Positions 34,628-44,059 of a DNA stretch of 64,000 nucleotides are shown here, in pieces. Location: NCBI RefSeq assembly GCF_012971725.1, contig NZ_CP048833.1, positions 5,332,001 to 5,396,000 on the forward strand, written 5' to 3'. The stretch comes from Pseudomonas multiresinivorans (GTDB taxonomy: Bacteria > Pseudomonadota > Gammaproteobacteria > Pseudomonadales > Pseudomonadaceae). The position numbers were made by a program, and so were the translations under genes. The notes under the pieces were generated by a model. The model ran no database searches. It was not told where the DNA came from and saw only the letters and a program-made list of their open reading frames with translations. The number at the start of each line of letters is the position of its first letter. Positions within the stretch are counted from its first letter, which is position 1.

Positions 34628-35632
34628 CTACTGGAACAGCGCGTCGCTCGACAGGCCGTTCTTCTCGAGGATCTCGCGCAGACGCTTGAGGGCCTCGACC
34701 TGGATCTGCCGAACCCGCTCGCGGGTCAGGCCGATTTCCTGGCCGACTTCTTCCAGCGTGCTGCTTTCATGACCGCGCAGGCCAAAGCGGCGAATCACCA
34801 CCTCGCGCTGCTTGTCGGTCAACTCCGACAGCCAAAGGTCGATGCTCTCGCTGAGGTCGTCGTCCTGCAGCAGTTCGCAGGGATCGGTGGGGCGGTCGTC
34901 GGTCAGGGTATCGAGCAGGGTCTTGTCCGAATCCGGGCCGAGGGAAACATCCACTGAAGTGACCCGCTCGTTCAGGCCGAGCATCCGCTTGACCTCTTCC
35001 ACCGGCTTCTCGAGCAGGTTGGCGATTTCCTCGGGCGACGGCTCATGGTCCAGCTTGTGGGTCAGCTCGCGAGCGGCCCGCAGGTAGACATTGAGTTCCT
35101 TCACCACGTGGATCGGCAATCGAATGGTGCGGGTCTGGTTCATGATGGCCCGTTCGATGGTCTGACGAATCCACCAGGTCGCGTAGGTGGAGAAGCGGAA
35201 GCCGCGCTCGGGGTCGAACTTCTCCACCGCGCGGATCAGCCCGAGGTTGCCCTCTTCGATCAGGTCGAGCAGGGAAAGGCCGCGATTGACGTACCGTCGC
35301 GCGATCTTCACCACCAGACGCAGGTTGCTTTCGATCATCCGTCGCCGGCCGGCCGGGTCGCCCTTCTGCGCGAGTCGCGCAAAGTGGACTTCTTCTTCCG
35401 GGGTCAGAAGCGGCGAGAAACCGATTTCATTCAGATACAGCTGGGTCGCGTCGAGCGCGCGGCTGTAGTCGATGTGCTTGTGTTGCTTGAGAGAGGAAAG
35501 TGAGGTGGCTTTAGGAGTGACTCGAAGCGATACCTGCTCTTCGGCAAATGACTCTTCGAGGATGATGCCGGGCTCCAGGAGAAGCACTTCATCATCGACG
35601 TCAAACTCCGGCCCTTCTTTTTTAAGTGCCAT
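34628..35632 (-). CDS. rpoS: RNA polymerase sigma factor RpoS (sigma-38)
   Basis: A 334-residue stationary-phase and general stress sigma factor. Region 1.2 begins about residue 45 (SRALDATQLYLNEIGFSPLLTPEEE), region 2 has RYVNRGLSLLDLIEEGNLGLIRAVEKFDPERGFRFSTYATWWIRQ, and region 4 ends with TLEEVGQEIGLTRERVRQIQVEALKRLRE. The start MALKKEGPEFDVDDE has AGGGAT upstream; ten further upstream codons are unsupported. It is the last gene of the ispF-to-rpoS cluster, downstream of nlpD, where the main rpoS promoter usually lies. A hairpin occupies the leader at 35667-35694. Confidence 0.97.
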   Translation of the reverse strand: MALKKEGPEFDVDDEVLLLEPGIILEESFAEEQVSLRVTPKATSLSSLKQHKHIDYSRALDATQLYLNEIGFSPLLTPEEEVHFARLAQKGDPAGRRRMIESNLRLVVKIARRYVNRGLSLLDLIEEGNLGLIRAVEKFDPERGFRFSTYATWWIRQTIERAIMNQTRTIRLPIHVVKELNVYLRAARELTHKLDHEPSPEEIANLLEKPVEEVKRMLGLNERVTSVDVSLGPDSDKTLLDTLTDDRPTDPCELLQDDDLSESIDLWLSELTDKQREVVIRRFGLRGHESSTLEEVGQEIGLTRERVRQIQVEALKRLREILEKNGLSSDALFQ

Positions 35633-35666
35633 GTCGTTATCCCTTGCTGAGTTCGACAACAAGCCC

Positions 35667-35694
35667 AGGTGCGTCCTTATCCTTAGGACACCTA
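35667..35694 (-). promoter_or_regulatory. Hairpin in the rpoS leader
   Basis: Arms CCCAGGTGCGTCCTT and AAGGACACCTAGG pair with one bulge in the nlpD-rpoS gap, 35 bases upstream of the rpoS start. It could act as an attenuator or a translational control element for rpoS mRNA; only the structure is seen. Confidence 0.45.
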
Positions 35695-35727
35695 GGCCCG
35701 CTCACCCACGCAGGGGAACAGCCAGCA

Positions 35728-36576
35728 TCAACGACTTGGCAGGTATTGCAGCGGATCTACAGGTTTACCCTGGCGGCGAATCTCGAAGTGCAGCTTCACC
35801 CGGTCAGTCCCTGTGGAGCCCATCTCGGCAATGTTCTGCCCGACCTTGACCTGTTGCCCTTCCCGCACCAGCAACCTGCGGTTGTGACCGTAGGCGCTTA
35901 CGTAGGTATCGCTGTGCTTGATGATCACGAGTTCGCCGTAGCCCCGCAAACCACTACCGGCGTACACCACCGTGCCATTAGACGCAGCCAGGACAGGCTG
36001 GCCCAATTGCCCGGCTATATCAATCCCTTTATTCAAACTGCCGTTTGATGCAAAACGCCCAATAAGCGTGCCGTTGGTTGGCCAGATCCAGCCTCCCGGA
36101 GCCCCCCCTGCTACCGCCGGAGTTCCGCCGCTGGCGGGCGGTTGCGCCGGTACGGTGACGGCGGGCGTGGTCGGTTTGCTGGCGGCTGCCGGGGTAGATG
36201 TCGGTTTGTTGACAGCAACTGGCGCGACAGGCGTAGCGCCTTTGGCGACAGACGGTGCAGCCATCGAGCCACCGTCAAAGCGAATGGCCTGGCCTGGGCG
36301 AATGGTGTAAGGCGCGGAGATGTTGTTGCGCGCCGCCAGGGCTTTCCAGTCCCAGCCATAGCGGAAGGCGATGGAGTACAGCGTGTCACCGGGGCGCACC
36401 ACGTACTGGCCACTGGTGACGGCGGGCTTCTGCTGGGCGTTGCGGTCCACCACGGTCGTGGTGCTGCGCGAAGTCGAAGAACAGGCCGCCAGCAGAGAGC
36501 AGACGACAATGGCCACCACAGCGTGGCCCAGGCCCTTGATCCAGTTCCGTTGACACAGGGTCGCTGTCAAGCTCAC
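35728..36576 (-). CDS. nlpD: Lipoprotein NlpD, LytM/M23-domain amidase activator
   Basis: A 282-residue outer-membrane lipoprotein. The lipobox LLAAC places the lipid-bearing Cys at residue 32. A LysM peptidoglycan-binding domain spans 58-101, a Pro/Ala/Thr-rich linker 105-158 and an M23 LytM domain about 164-276. The zinc ligands of active LytM peptidases are degenerate here (NKGIDIAG, GHNRR, LHFEIR), so it should not cut peptidoglycan itself but activate an amidase such as AmiC during daughter-cell separation, as in E. coli NlpD. It precedes rpoS on the same strand. Confidence 0.93.
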   Translation of the reverse strand: MSLTATLCQRNWIKGLGHAVVAIVVCSLLAACSSTSRSTTTVVDRNAQQKPAVTSGQYVVRPGDTLYSIAFRYGWDWKALAARNNISAPYTIRPGQAIRFDGGSMAAPSVAKGATPVAPVAVNKPTSTPAAASKPTTPAVTVPAQPPASGGTPAVAGGAPGGWIWPTNGTLIGRFASNGSLNKGIDIAGQLGQPVLAASNGTVVYAGSGLRGYGELVIIKHSDTYVSAYGHNRRLLVREGQQVKVGQNIAEMGSTGTDRVKLHFEIRRQGKPVDPLQYLPSR

Positions 36577-36649
36577 CCATCCCCCTTATCCATGAATTGA
36601 CGTCCAGCCTCACTGGCCGGCAGTTACCGCAGCCTTGACCGGCCTGCTC

Positions 36650-37321
36650 TCAGCCTAGCGGACCGTTGAGCAGTGGGACAAAGCGCACGGAGTCCAGCAC
36701 CTGCCGCTGGAAACCGTCCTCGGTGCGGACGATCAGCATCAGTTGCTGCACCTCGCCACCACCGACCGGAATCACCAGCCGCCCCCCAGGCGCCAGTTGG
36801 TCCAGCAATGCCTGCGGAACCTCGGCCGCAGCGGCGGTGACGATGATGCCGTTGTAAGGCGCCAGGGCGGGCCAGCCTTCCCAGCCATCGCCCCAACGAA
36901 AGACAACATTTCTCAGGTTTAGCTCCGCAAGTCGCTCCTTGGCGCGGTCCTGCAGGGCCTGGATGCGCTCGACGGAGAACACCCGCTCCACCAGTTGCGA
37001 CAGCACGGCGGTCTGGTACCCGGAGCCGGTGCCGATCTCCAGGACCTTGTCCAACGGGCCAGCAGCCAGCAGCAACTCGGTCATCCGCGCCACCATGAAG
37101 GGCTGCGAGATGGTCTGGTTGTGCCCGATGGGCAGCGCGGTGTCTTCGTAGGCGCGGTGCGACAGCGCTTCATCGACGAAGAGATGGCGTGGGGTACGGC
37201 GGATCACTTCCAGCACGTGGGCGTTGGACAGGCCCTCCTCGTACAGCCGCTGGATCAACCGCTCACGGGTGCGCTGGGAGGTCATGCCGATGCCGCCGCG
37301 GCGGGACAATTCATTGGCCAT
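36650..37321 (-). CDS. pcm: Protein-L-isoaspartate O-methyltransferase
   Basis: Repairs age-damaged proteins by methylating L-isoaspartyl residues with S-adenosylmethionine. The class I methyltransferase motif VLEIGTGSGYQTAVL, the substrate loop THNQTISQPFMVARM-like stretch and a C-terminal GGRLVIPVG are clear. Two starts are possible: MANELSRRGGIG at 37321, whose ATG overlaps the surE stop and has GGAGG nine bases upstream, or MTSQRTRERL at 37285 (211 residues), the length given for P. aeruginosa. I choose 37321 because of the strong ribosome-binding site. It is translationally coupled with surE. Confidence 0.93.
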   Translation of the reverse strand: MANELSRRGGIGMTSQRTRERLIQRLYEEGLSNAHVLEVIRRTPRHLFVDEALSHRAYEDTALPIGHNQTISQPFMVARMTELLLAAGPLDKVLEIGTGSGYQTAVLSQLVERVFSVERIQALQDRAKERLAELNLRNVVFRWGDGWEGWPALAPYNGIIVTAAAAEVPQALLDQLAPGGRLVIPVGGGEVQQLMLIVRTEDGFQRQVLDSVRFVPLLNGPLG

Positions 37322-38069
37322 GGTCGAGCCCTCCGAGCCAGTCGCCAAGGACATTGAACGCCTCCCGGAAGGTCCGGTCCATCTGCAGCGGCGTAATCGA
37401 CACGTAGCCTTGCATGACGGCATGGAAATCGGTGCCCTCGCCGCCGTCTTCGGCATCGCCGGCGGCCGCGATCCAGTAGCCTTCCTTGCCGCGTGGGTTG
37501 ACCACCTTGACCGGCGGCTTGGCGCGGGCGCGATGCCCCAGACGGGTCATCTGGATGCCCTTGATGCGCTCCAGCGGCAGGTTGGGGATATTCACGTTGA
37601 GCACGGTGCGCGGCGGCAGATCGAGCTTCTCGTGGGACTCCACCAGCAGGCGGGCGAAATGCATCGCGGCCGGCAGATTGTCCGTCAGACGCGAACACAG
37701 CGAGAAGGCGAAGGCCGGGCGGGACAGGAAACGCCCTTCCAGGGCCGCTGCCACGGTGCCCGAGTAGAGCACGTCATCGCCGAGGTTGGCGCCCAGGTTG
37801 ATACCCGAGACGATCATCTCCGGCACCTCTTCCAGCAGGCCGTTGAGGCCCAGGTGCACGCAGTCGGTCGGGGTGCCGTTGAGGCTGATGAAACCATTGC
37901 CCAGGCGATGGGGATGCAGCGGCCGATCCAGCGTCAGCGAACTACTCGCTCCGCTACGATCGGCTTCCGGGGCGATCACGATGCAGTCCGCATAAGCGGA
38001 CAGCGCGTCGTGAAGCGCGGCGATACCGGGTGCAGTGACCCCGTCGTCGTTGGCAATCAATATGCGCAT
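37311..38069 (-). CDS. surE: 5'/3'-nucleotidase SurE
   Basis: A 252-residue metal-dependent nucleoside monophosphatase used in stationary-phase survival. The metal ligands are Asp8 and Asp9 in ANDDG, Ser39 in DRSGASSSLT and Asn91 in SGINLGANLG, all present. It overlaps truD by 13 bases upstream and pcm downstream, in the order truD-surE-pcm, so translation is probably coupled. Only the order of the cluster and the overlaps say anything about regulation. Confidence 0.96.
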   Translation of the reverse strand: MRILIANDDGVTAPGIAALHDALSAYADCIVIAPEADRSGASSSLTLDRPLHPHRLGNGFISLNGTPTDCVHLGLNGLLEEVPEMIVSGINLGANLGDDVLYSGTVAAALEGRFLSRPAFAFSLCSRLTDNLPAAMHFARLLVESHEKLDLPPRTVLNVNIPNLPLERIKGIQMTRLGHRARAKPPVKVVNPRGKEGYWIAAAGDAEDGGEGTDFHAVMQGYVSITPLQMDRTFREAFNVLGDWLGGLDHGQ

Positions 38070-39115
38070 GGGCTTTCCGTCTGCCCTGCCGGCACGAGGT
38101 CGATCAGCTCGCGCACTACCACGGTGGCGAAGCAGCCAGCCGGCAGGACGAATTCCAGTTGCAGAATGTCAGGGGCGGGATAATGCCATGTAAGGCCCGG
38201 GATGGGGAGGCGCAGAATGCGCCGTTCGTGCGCCATGTCCGCACTGGCAAGCCACTGGCAAAGCGCCATCTCCGCTTGCTGCACGCTGCGCTCGATATCT
38301 CCGGGACGGTTTGCCGCGGGTGAATCACCCTCGCCCCACATGGGGCCGGTGGGGTGCAGGTCGAGCTCGGCGAGACGCGGGTCGGAACATTCCGCTTCGC
38401 CGGCGGGGAAGAAGCTGCGGCTGTCGGTGAACGCCAGCAGGTCGCCGACCAGCGCCTCGTTCCAGGTACCTTCGGCCACTCGGCGAGCCAGCACCTGGTT
38501 GAAGACATAGCTGCGCGCCGCCGAGAGCATGCGCGAGCGCATGTTGCGATGTTCCGGCAGCTTGCCGCGCTCGGCGAAGCCACGGGCATCGAAGACGTTG
38601 CCGCCACCATGGCCGAAGCGCTGGGTGCCGAAGTAATTCGGTACGCCCTGGGTCACGATGGCCTTCAGGCGCGCTTCGAGCTGCTCGCGATCTGCCTGCA
38701 GCTCGGTCAGGCGCAAGGTGAAGCCGTTGGCCGAATGTGCGCCACGCTGCAGTTTGCGGCGATGACGGTTGCGCTCGAGAATGCGCAGGGTGTCGTCCTC
38801 GGCGGCAGCCAGGTCCGGATCGGACTTGCCCGGCAGGTGCAGGCTGAACCACTGGCGGGTCAGCGCCTGGCGGTCCTTGAGACCGGCATAGCTGATCATC
38901 TTCACCGGGACGCCGGCGGCACGCGCGAGACGGCGCGCCGCTTCCTCGGTGTTCAGGCCGCGTTTCTCCACCCACAGCCACAGATGCTCGCCATCGCCGG
39001 AGAGCGGTATATCCAGCACTTCGTCGACCTGGAAGTCTTCGGCCACCGCCTTGAGCACAGCCTGCCCGCAAGCATCGCCGTGGGCGCGCGGGCCCAGCAG
39101 TTCCAACTCGGTCAT
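38057..39115 (-). CDS. truD: tRNA pseudouridine(13) synthase TruD
   Basis: A 352-residue pseudouridine synthase acting on U13 of tRNA-Glu. The catalytic Asp81 is in SYAGLKDRQALTRQW, and NYFGTQRFGHGGGNV and the TRUD insertion domain follow. Its ATG overlaps the ispF stop by one ATGA, and its 3' end overlaps surE by 13 bases. These overlaps make the ispF-truD-surE-pcm stretch a single operon. Confidence 0.95.
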   Translation of the reverse strand: MTELELLGPRAHGDACGQAVLKAVAEDFQVDEVLDIPLSGDGEHLWLWVEKRGLNTEEAARRLARAAGVPVKMISYAGLKDRQALTRQWFSLHLPGKSDPDLAAAEDDTLRILERNRHRRKLQRGAHSANGFTLRLTELQADREQLEARLKAIVTQGVPNYFGTQRFGHGGGNVFDARGFAERGKLPEHRNMRSRMLSAARSYVFNQVLARRVAEGTWNEALVGDLLAFTDSRSFFPAGEAECSDPRLAELDLHPTGPMWGEGDSPAANRPGDIERSVQQAEMALCQWLASADMAHERRILRLPIPGLTWHYPAPDILQLEFVLPAGCFATVVVRELIDLVPAGQTESPCAY

Positions 39116-39585
39116 GCGCGCCCCAGCAAAGCGACGGCGTGGACCGCGATGCCCTCTTCACGGCCGGTGAAGCCGAGTTTCTCGGTGGTTGTGGCCTTGA
39201 CGTTGACCTGGTCCAGTTCGACCTTCAGGTCGGCGGCGATGGTCTCGCGCATGTTCTGGATGTGCGGCGCCATCTTGGGCGCCTGGGCGATGATGGTGGT
39301 GTCGACGTTTTCCACTTTCCAGCCCTTGGCTTCCACCAGCGACAGCACGTGGCGCAGCAACGCGCGGCTGTCGGCGCCCTTGAACTGCGGGTCGGTATCA
39401 GGGAAGTGCTTGCCGATATCGCCCAGCGCGCAGGCGCCCAGCAAGGCATCGGAAAGCGCGTGCAACAGCACGTCGCCGTCGGAGTGGGCAACGAGCCCGA
39501 ACTTGTGGGGAATACGCACGCCGCCAAGGGTGATGAAGTCTCCCTCGCCGAAGCGGTGCACGTCGTAGCCATGTCCGATACGCAT
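39112..39585 (-). CDS. ispF: 2-C-methyl-D-erythritol 2,4-cyclodiphosphate synthase
   Basis: The fifth enzyme of the methylerythritol phosphate isoprenoid pathway, forming the cyclic diphosphate in a trimer. The 157-residue protein has zinc ligands Asp8, His10 and His42 (GYDVH and LLHALSDALLGA) and the TTTEKLGFTGREEG C-terminal loop. It opens the ispF-truD-surE-pcm-nlpD-rpoS run; ispD, its pathway partner, sits 5 kb away at 44501, not fused or adjacent. The start codon follows immediately after the T tract of a terminator hairpin, so its own ribosome-binding site AGGGCG falls inside that hairpin. Confidence 0.96.
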   Translation of the reverse strand: MRIGHGYDVHRFGEGDFITLGGVRIPHKFGLVAHSDGDVLLHALSDALLGACALGDIGKHFPDTDPQFKGADSRALLRHVLSLVEAKGWKVENVDTTIIAQAPKMAPHIQNMRETIAADLKVELDQVNVKATTTEKLGFTGREEGIAVHAVALLGRA

Positions 39586-39614
39586 GAAAAAACGCCCTGT
39601 TGATGTCAGGGCGT
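39586..39614 (-). terminator. Rho-independent terminator of fghA, overlapping the ispF ribosome-binding site
   Basis: On the minus strand ACGCCCTG / CAGGGCGT (39592-39614) followed by TTTTTT, 30 bases after the fghA stop. The right arm supplies the AGGGCG that is the only ribosome-binding site seen for ispF. Confidence 0.88.
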
Positions 39615-39644
39615 CGATTCTACCGGATCACTGCGCTCAGGGTG

Positions 39645-40496
39645 TCAGCCGCAGAGCGCCGCGGCATGGTGGCGCAGGTGATCTTCGATGAAGCTCGCAA
39701 TGAAGTAGTAGCTGTGGTCGTAGCCGGGCTGCAGGCGCAGGTCCAGCGGATGACCGACCGCAGCGGCGGCTTCGCGCAGCGCTTCGGGCTTGAGTTGCAC
39801 GGCGAGGAAGTCGTCGCGATCGCCCTGGTCCACCAGCATCGGCAGGCGCTCGCCGGCGTTGGCCAGCAACTCCACCGCGTCCCACTCGCGCCACGCCGCT
39901 GGGTCTTCGCCGAGGAAGCGACCCAGCGCCTTCTGTCCCCAGGGACAATCGCTCGGGTGGGTAATGGGTGCCAAGGCGGACAGCGACAGGTAGCGCCCCG
40001 GATTGCGCAGGGCGCAGACCAGCGCGCCGTGGCCGCCCATGGAATGCCCGCTGATGCCGCGTTTGCGGGACACCGGGAAATTCGCTTCGATCAGCGCCGG
40101 CAACTCCTGCACCACGTAATCGTGCATCCGGTAGTGGCGCGCCCAGGGCTCCTGGGTGGCATTGACGTAGAACCCTGCCCCCAAGCCGAAATCCCAGGCG
40201 CCGTCCGGATCGCCGGGGACTTCCGGGCCACGCGGGCTGGTATCCGGCGCAACGATCACAATCCCGAGTTCCGCGGCCACGCGCTGGGCGCCGGCCTTCT
40301 GCATGAAGTTCTCGTCGGTGCAGGTCAGGCCGGACAGCCAGTACAGCACCGGCAGGCCCGCCTCGGGCTCGGCCTGCGGTGGCAGGTAGACCGCAAAGAC
40401 CATCTCGCAGCCGAGCGTCTCGGAGCGATGGCGATAGCGTTGATGCCAGCCGCCAAAGCTCTTCTGGCTGCTGATCAGTTCGATGGAATCCGTCAT
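39645..40496 (-). CDS. fghA: S-formylglutathione hydrolase
   Basis: The second step of glutathione-dependent formaldehyde removal: it hydrolyses S-formylglutathione to formate and glutathione. A 283-residue esterase-D-type alpha/beta hydrolase with nucleophile Ser152 in GHSMGGHGA, an Asp in LVDQGDRDDFL and a catalytic His in PGYDHSYYFIASF. It lies 45 bases downstream of adhC on the same strand, so both steps are co-transcribed. A terminator follows. Confidence 0.95.
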   Translation of the reverse strand: MTDSIELISSQKSFGGWHQRYRHRSETLGCEMVFAVYLPPQAEPEAGLPVLYWLSGLTCTDENFMQKAGAQRVAAELGIVIVAPDTSPRGPEVPGDPDGAWDFGLGAGFYVNATQEPWARHYRMHDYVVQELPALIEANFPVSRKRGISGHSMGGHGALVCALRNPGRYLSLSALAPITHPSDCPWGQKALGRFLGEDPAAWREWDAVELLANAGERLPMLVDQGDRDDFLAVQLKPEALREAAAAVGHPLDLRLQPGYDHSYYFIASFIEDHLRHHAAALCG

Positions 40497-40541
40497 GGAG
40501 CCTCCTGTGAGACCGGGCGCACAAGGCGCCCGGCGATTCGA

Positions 40542-41654
<1,113 letters not shown>

Positions 41655-41829
41655 CTGGAAACTCCTGAACGAAGGAAACGACAACGCCCGCCTGGGGCGG
41701 ACGGGTTCGGCGCGACGGCCGAGAAACCGGGACGGGCCGGAGCCCTGTCGGGGAACATTCGGGGCGGTCGACGAAAAGTGCGCCCCAAAGCCTTGGAAGT
41801 GTAGAAAACCTCCTTTCAGGGAATAATCA

Positions 41830-41853
41830 GGCAATAATCAAAACATTATTGCC
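41830..41853. promoter_or_regulatory. LysR-type operator between adhC and its regulator
   Basis: A perfect inverted repeat GGCAATAAT / ATTATTGCC with a 6-base centre, containing the T-N11-A pattern of LysR-type regulators, 17 bases before the regulator start. It is the most obvious control site for the adhC-fghA operon. Confidence 0.75.
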
Positions 41854-41870
41854 ATACAGGGATAATCCAT

Positions 41871-42764
41871 ATGCACCGCTGGGAAGGACTGGACGAATTC
41901 GTTGCTGTCGCCGAAACCGGTCAGTTCACCGCCGCCGCCGAGCGCCTGGGCGTGTCGTCGTCTCACGTCAGCCGCCAGGTCGCGCGACTGGAAGAGCGCC
42001 TGCAGACGCGCCTGCTCTACCGCAACACGCGCAAGGTGACGCTCAGCGAAGCGGGACAGACGTTCCTGCAGCATTGCCGGCGCCTGCAGGATGCCCGCGA
42101 GGAAGCCTTGCGGGCGGTGAGCGATCTATCTGCCGAGCCCAAGGGTCTACTGCGCATGACCTGCGCGGTGGCTTACGGCGAGCGATTCGTGGTGCCGCTG
42201 GTGAACGGGTTCATGGAGCAGTTTCCGCAATTGCGCGTGGAGATAGAGCTGTCCAACCGTCAACTCGACCTGTTCCACGAAGGCTTCGATCTGGCGATCC
42301 GCCTTGGGCGCCTGAGCGACTCCCGGCTGGTGGCAACACGACTGGCGCCCAGGGTGATGTACCTCTGCGCAACGCCGGGCTATCTCGCCCATCACGGCGC
42401 GCCACAAAGTGTGGCAGAGCTCGCGCAGCACAATTGCCTGGTGGGCAGCAGCGACCAGTGGAGCTTCCTCGAGGACGGCCGCGAAACCCAGCACCGGGTG
42501 CAGGGCAACTGGCGCTGCAACAGCGGCCAGGCGGTGCTGGACGCGGCGTTGCGCGGTTTCGGCCTGTGCCAGCTGCCGGATTACTATGTGCTGGAACACC
42601 TGCGCAGCGGCCGGCTGGTTTCCTTGCTGGACCAGCATCAGCCGCCCAATACCGGGGTCTGGGCGCTTTATCCACAGCAACGGCACCTGTCGCCCAAGGT
42701 GCGGCAACTGGTGGATCACCTCAAGGAAGGCCTACAGCATCTTCAGCCCTCTCCGTTGCCCTGA
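41871..42764 (+). CDS. gfnR: LysR-type regulator of formaldehyde detoxification (GfnR-like)
   Basis: A 297-residue LysR-family regulator, with a winged helix-turn-helix in residues 1-60 (GQFTAAAERLGVSSSHVSRQVARLEERL) and an effector domain to about 290. Its position divergent from adhC-fghA matches P. aeruginosa PA3630, the GfnR activator of glutathione-dependent formaldehyde neutralisation. The name rests on this position. The palindrome at 41830 is its presumed target. Confidence 0.8.
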   Translation: MHRWEGLDEFVAVAETGQFTAAAERLGVSSSHVSRQVARLEERLQTRLLYRNTRKVTLSEAGQTFLQHCRRLQDAREEALRAVSDLSAEPKGLLRMTCAVAYGERFVVPLVNGFMEQFPQLRVEIELSNRQLDLFHEGFDLAIRLGRLSDSRLVATRLAPRVMYLCATPGYLAHHGAPQSVAELAQHNCLVGSSDQWSFLEDGRETQHRVQGNWRCNSGQAVLDAALRGFGLCQLPDYYVLEHLRSGRLVSLLDQHQPPNTGVWALYPQQRHLSPKVRQLVDHLKEGLQHLQPSPLP

Positions 42765-42832
42765 AGCAAGCGGCTGAAGGTGGCCTTGGCTAGAATGGGA
42801 GGTTTCCCACCCTTCGGATCAAGGACGACGAG

Positions 42833-44059
42833 ATGTCAGCCCTTTCTTCCTTCCGCGAGCGCTATCTGCTGCGCTTCTGGTCGCCACTGCCAACCCTCGT
42901 CGCCCTGGGCGTCATCTCGGCTTACTACTTCGCCATGACCGGCACCTTCTGGGCCGTTACCGGCGAGTTCACCCGCTGGGGCGGCCACGTGCTGTCCTGG
43001 TTCGGCCTGCAACCGCAGGAATGGAGCTACTTCAAGATCATCGGCCTGCAGGGCACGCCACTGGACCGCATCGATGGCGTGATGATCATCGGCATGTTCC
43101 TCGGAGCGCTGGTCTGTGCGCTCTGGGCCGGCAATGTCAGCCTGCGCTGGCCGACCAGCAAGCGCCGCCTGCTGCAGGGCCTGATCGGCGGAGTGATCGC
43201 CGGCTTTGGCGCGCGACTGGCGATGGGCTGCAACCTGGCAGCCTTCTTCACCGGCATCCCGATGTTCTCGGTGCACGCCTGGGCCTTCATGTTCTCCACC
43301 GTGATCGGTGCTTGGTTCGGCGTGAAGATCAGCCTGCTGCCCTTCCTGCGCATTCCGCTGAAGGTCGGCGGCAAGGCGGCAGCCCTGCCGAGCGCCGAAG
43401 CCCTCGCTCGCCGCGCCAAACTGCAATGGCGCCTGGGCATGGGCGTACTGGCGCTCGCCGCGCTGTTCGCCGCCTGGCGTTTCGAGGTCTCGCTGGTGCT
43501 GGGCATGGCCTGCCTGTTCGGCCTGCTGTTCGGCGGCCTGATCGAACGCGCGCAGATCTGCTTCACCAGCGCCGCCCGCGACCTCTGGACCACCGGCCGC
43601 ACCCAGGCCGCGCTTGGTATCCTGCTGGGCATGGCCGCTGCCTGTATCGGCACCTTCGCGGCGATCCACAACGGCCTGCCGCCGAAGATCTTCTGGATGG
43701 GGCCGAACGCCGTGATCGGCGGCGTGCTGTTCGGCATCGGCATCGTGCTGGCCGGCGGCTGCGAAACCGGCTGGATGTATCGTTCGATGGAAGGCCAGGT
43801 GCATTTCTGGGTGGTCGGGGTCGGCAACGTGATCGGCGGCACCCTGGTCGCGGTGTTCTGGGACCAGCTCGGCACCAGCCTCGCGCTGCCCTATCCCAAG
43901 CTCAACCTGCTGCAGGAATTCGGCCCCGGCGGCGGCCTGCTGATCACTTTCGCCGGCCTCGCGCTGTGCATGCTGCTGGTGCAGCTCAACGCGCAACGCT
44001 TCACTCGTAGACGGAAAACCAACGATGTCCGAAACCAAGACGCCGACGCTGTCGCTTGA
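42833..44059 (+). CDS. YeeE/YedE-family sulfur (thiosulfate/selenium) transporter-like protein
   Basis: A 408-residue membrane protein with about ten to twelve helices in two halves. The conserved cysteines of YeeE/TsuA-type thiosulfate transporters are present in AMGCNLAAFFTG, ICFTSAARDLW and AGGCETGWMYRSMEG, in the GxxC-like loops lining the channel. Its last 35 bases overlap the TusA-like gene, an arrangement known for yedE-yedF in E. coli. The role is probably uptake of a sulfur or selenium species passed to the TusA-like protein; the substrate is not proven. AAGGA precedes the ATG at 42833. Confidence 0.85.
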   Translation: MSALSSFRERYLLRFWSPLPTLVALGVISAYYFAMTGTFWAVTGEFTRWGGHVLSWFGLQPQEWSYFKIIGLQGTPLDRIDGVMIIGMFLGALVCALWAGNVSLRWPTSKRRLLQGLIGGVIAGFGARLAMGCNLAAFFTGIPMFSVHAWAFMFSTVIGAWFGVKISLLPFLRIPLKVGGKAAALPSAEALARRAKLQWRLGMGVLALAALFAAWRFEVSLVLGMACLFGLLFGGLIERAQICFTSAARDLWTTGRTQAALGILLGMAAACIGTFAAIHNGLPPKIFWMGPNAVIGGVLFGIGIVLAGGCETGWMYRSMEGQVHFWVVGVGNVIGGTLVAVFWDQLGTSLALPYPKLNLLQEFGPGGGLLITFAGLALCMLLVQLNAQRFTRRRKTNDVRNQDADAVA

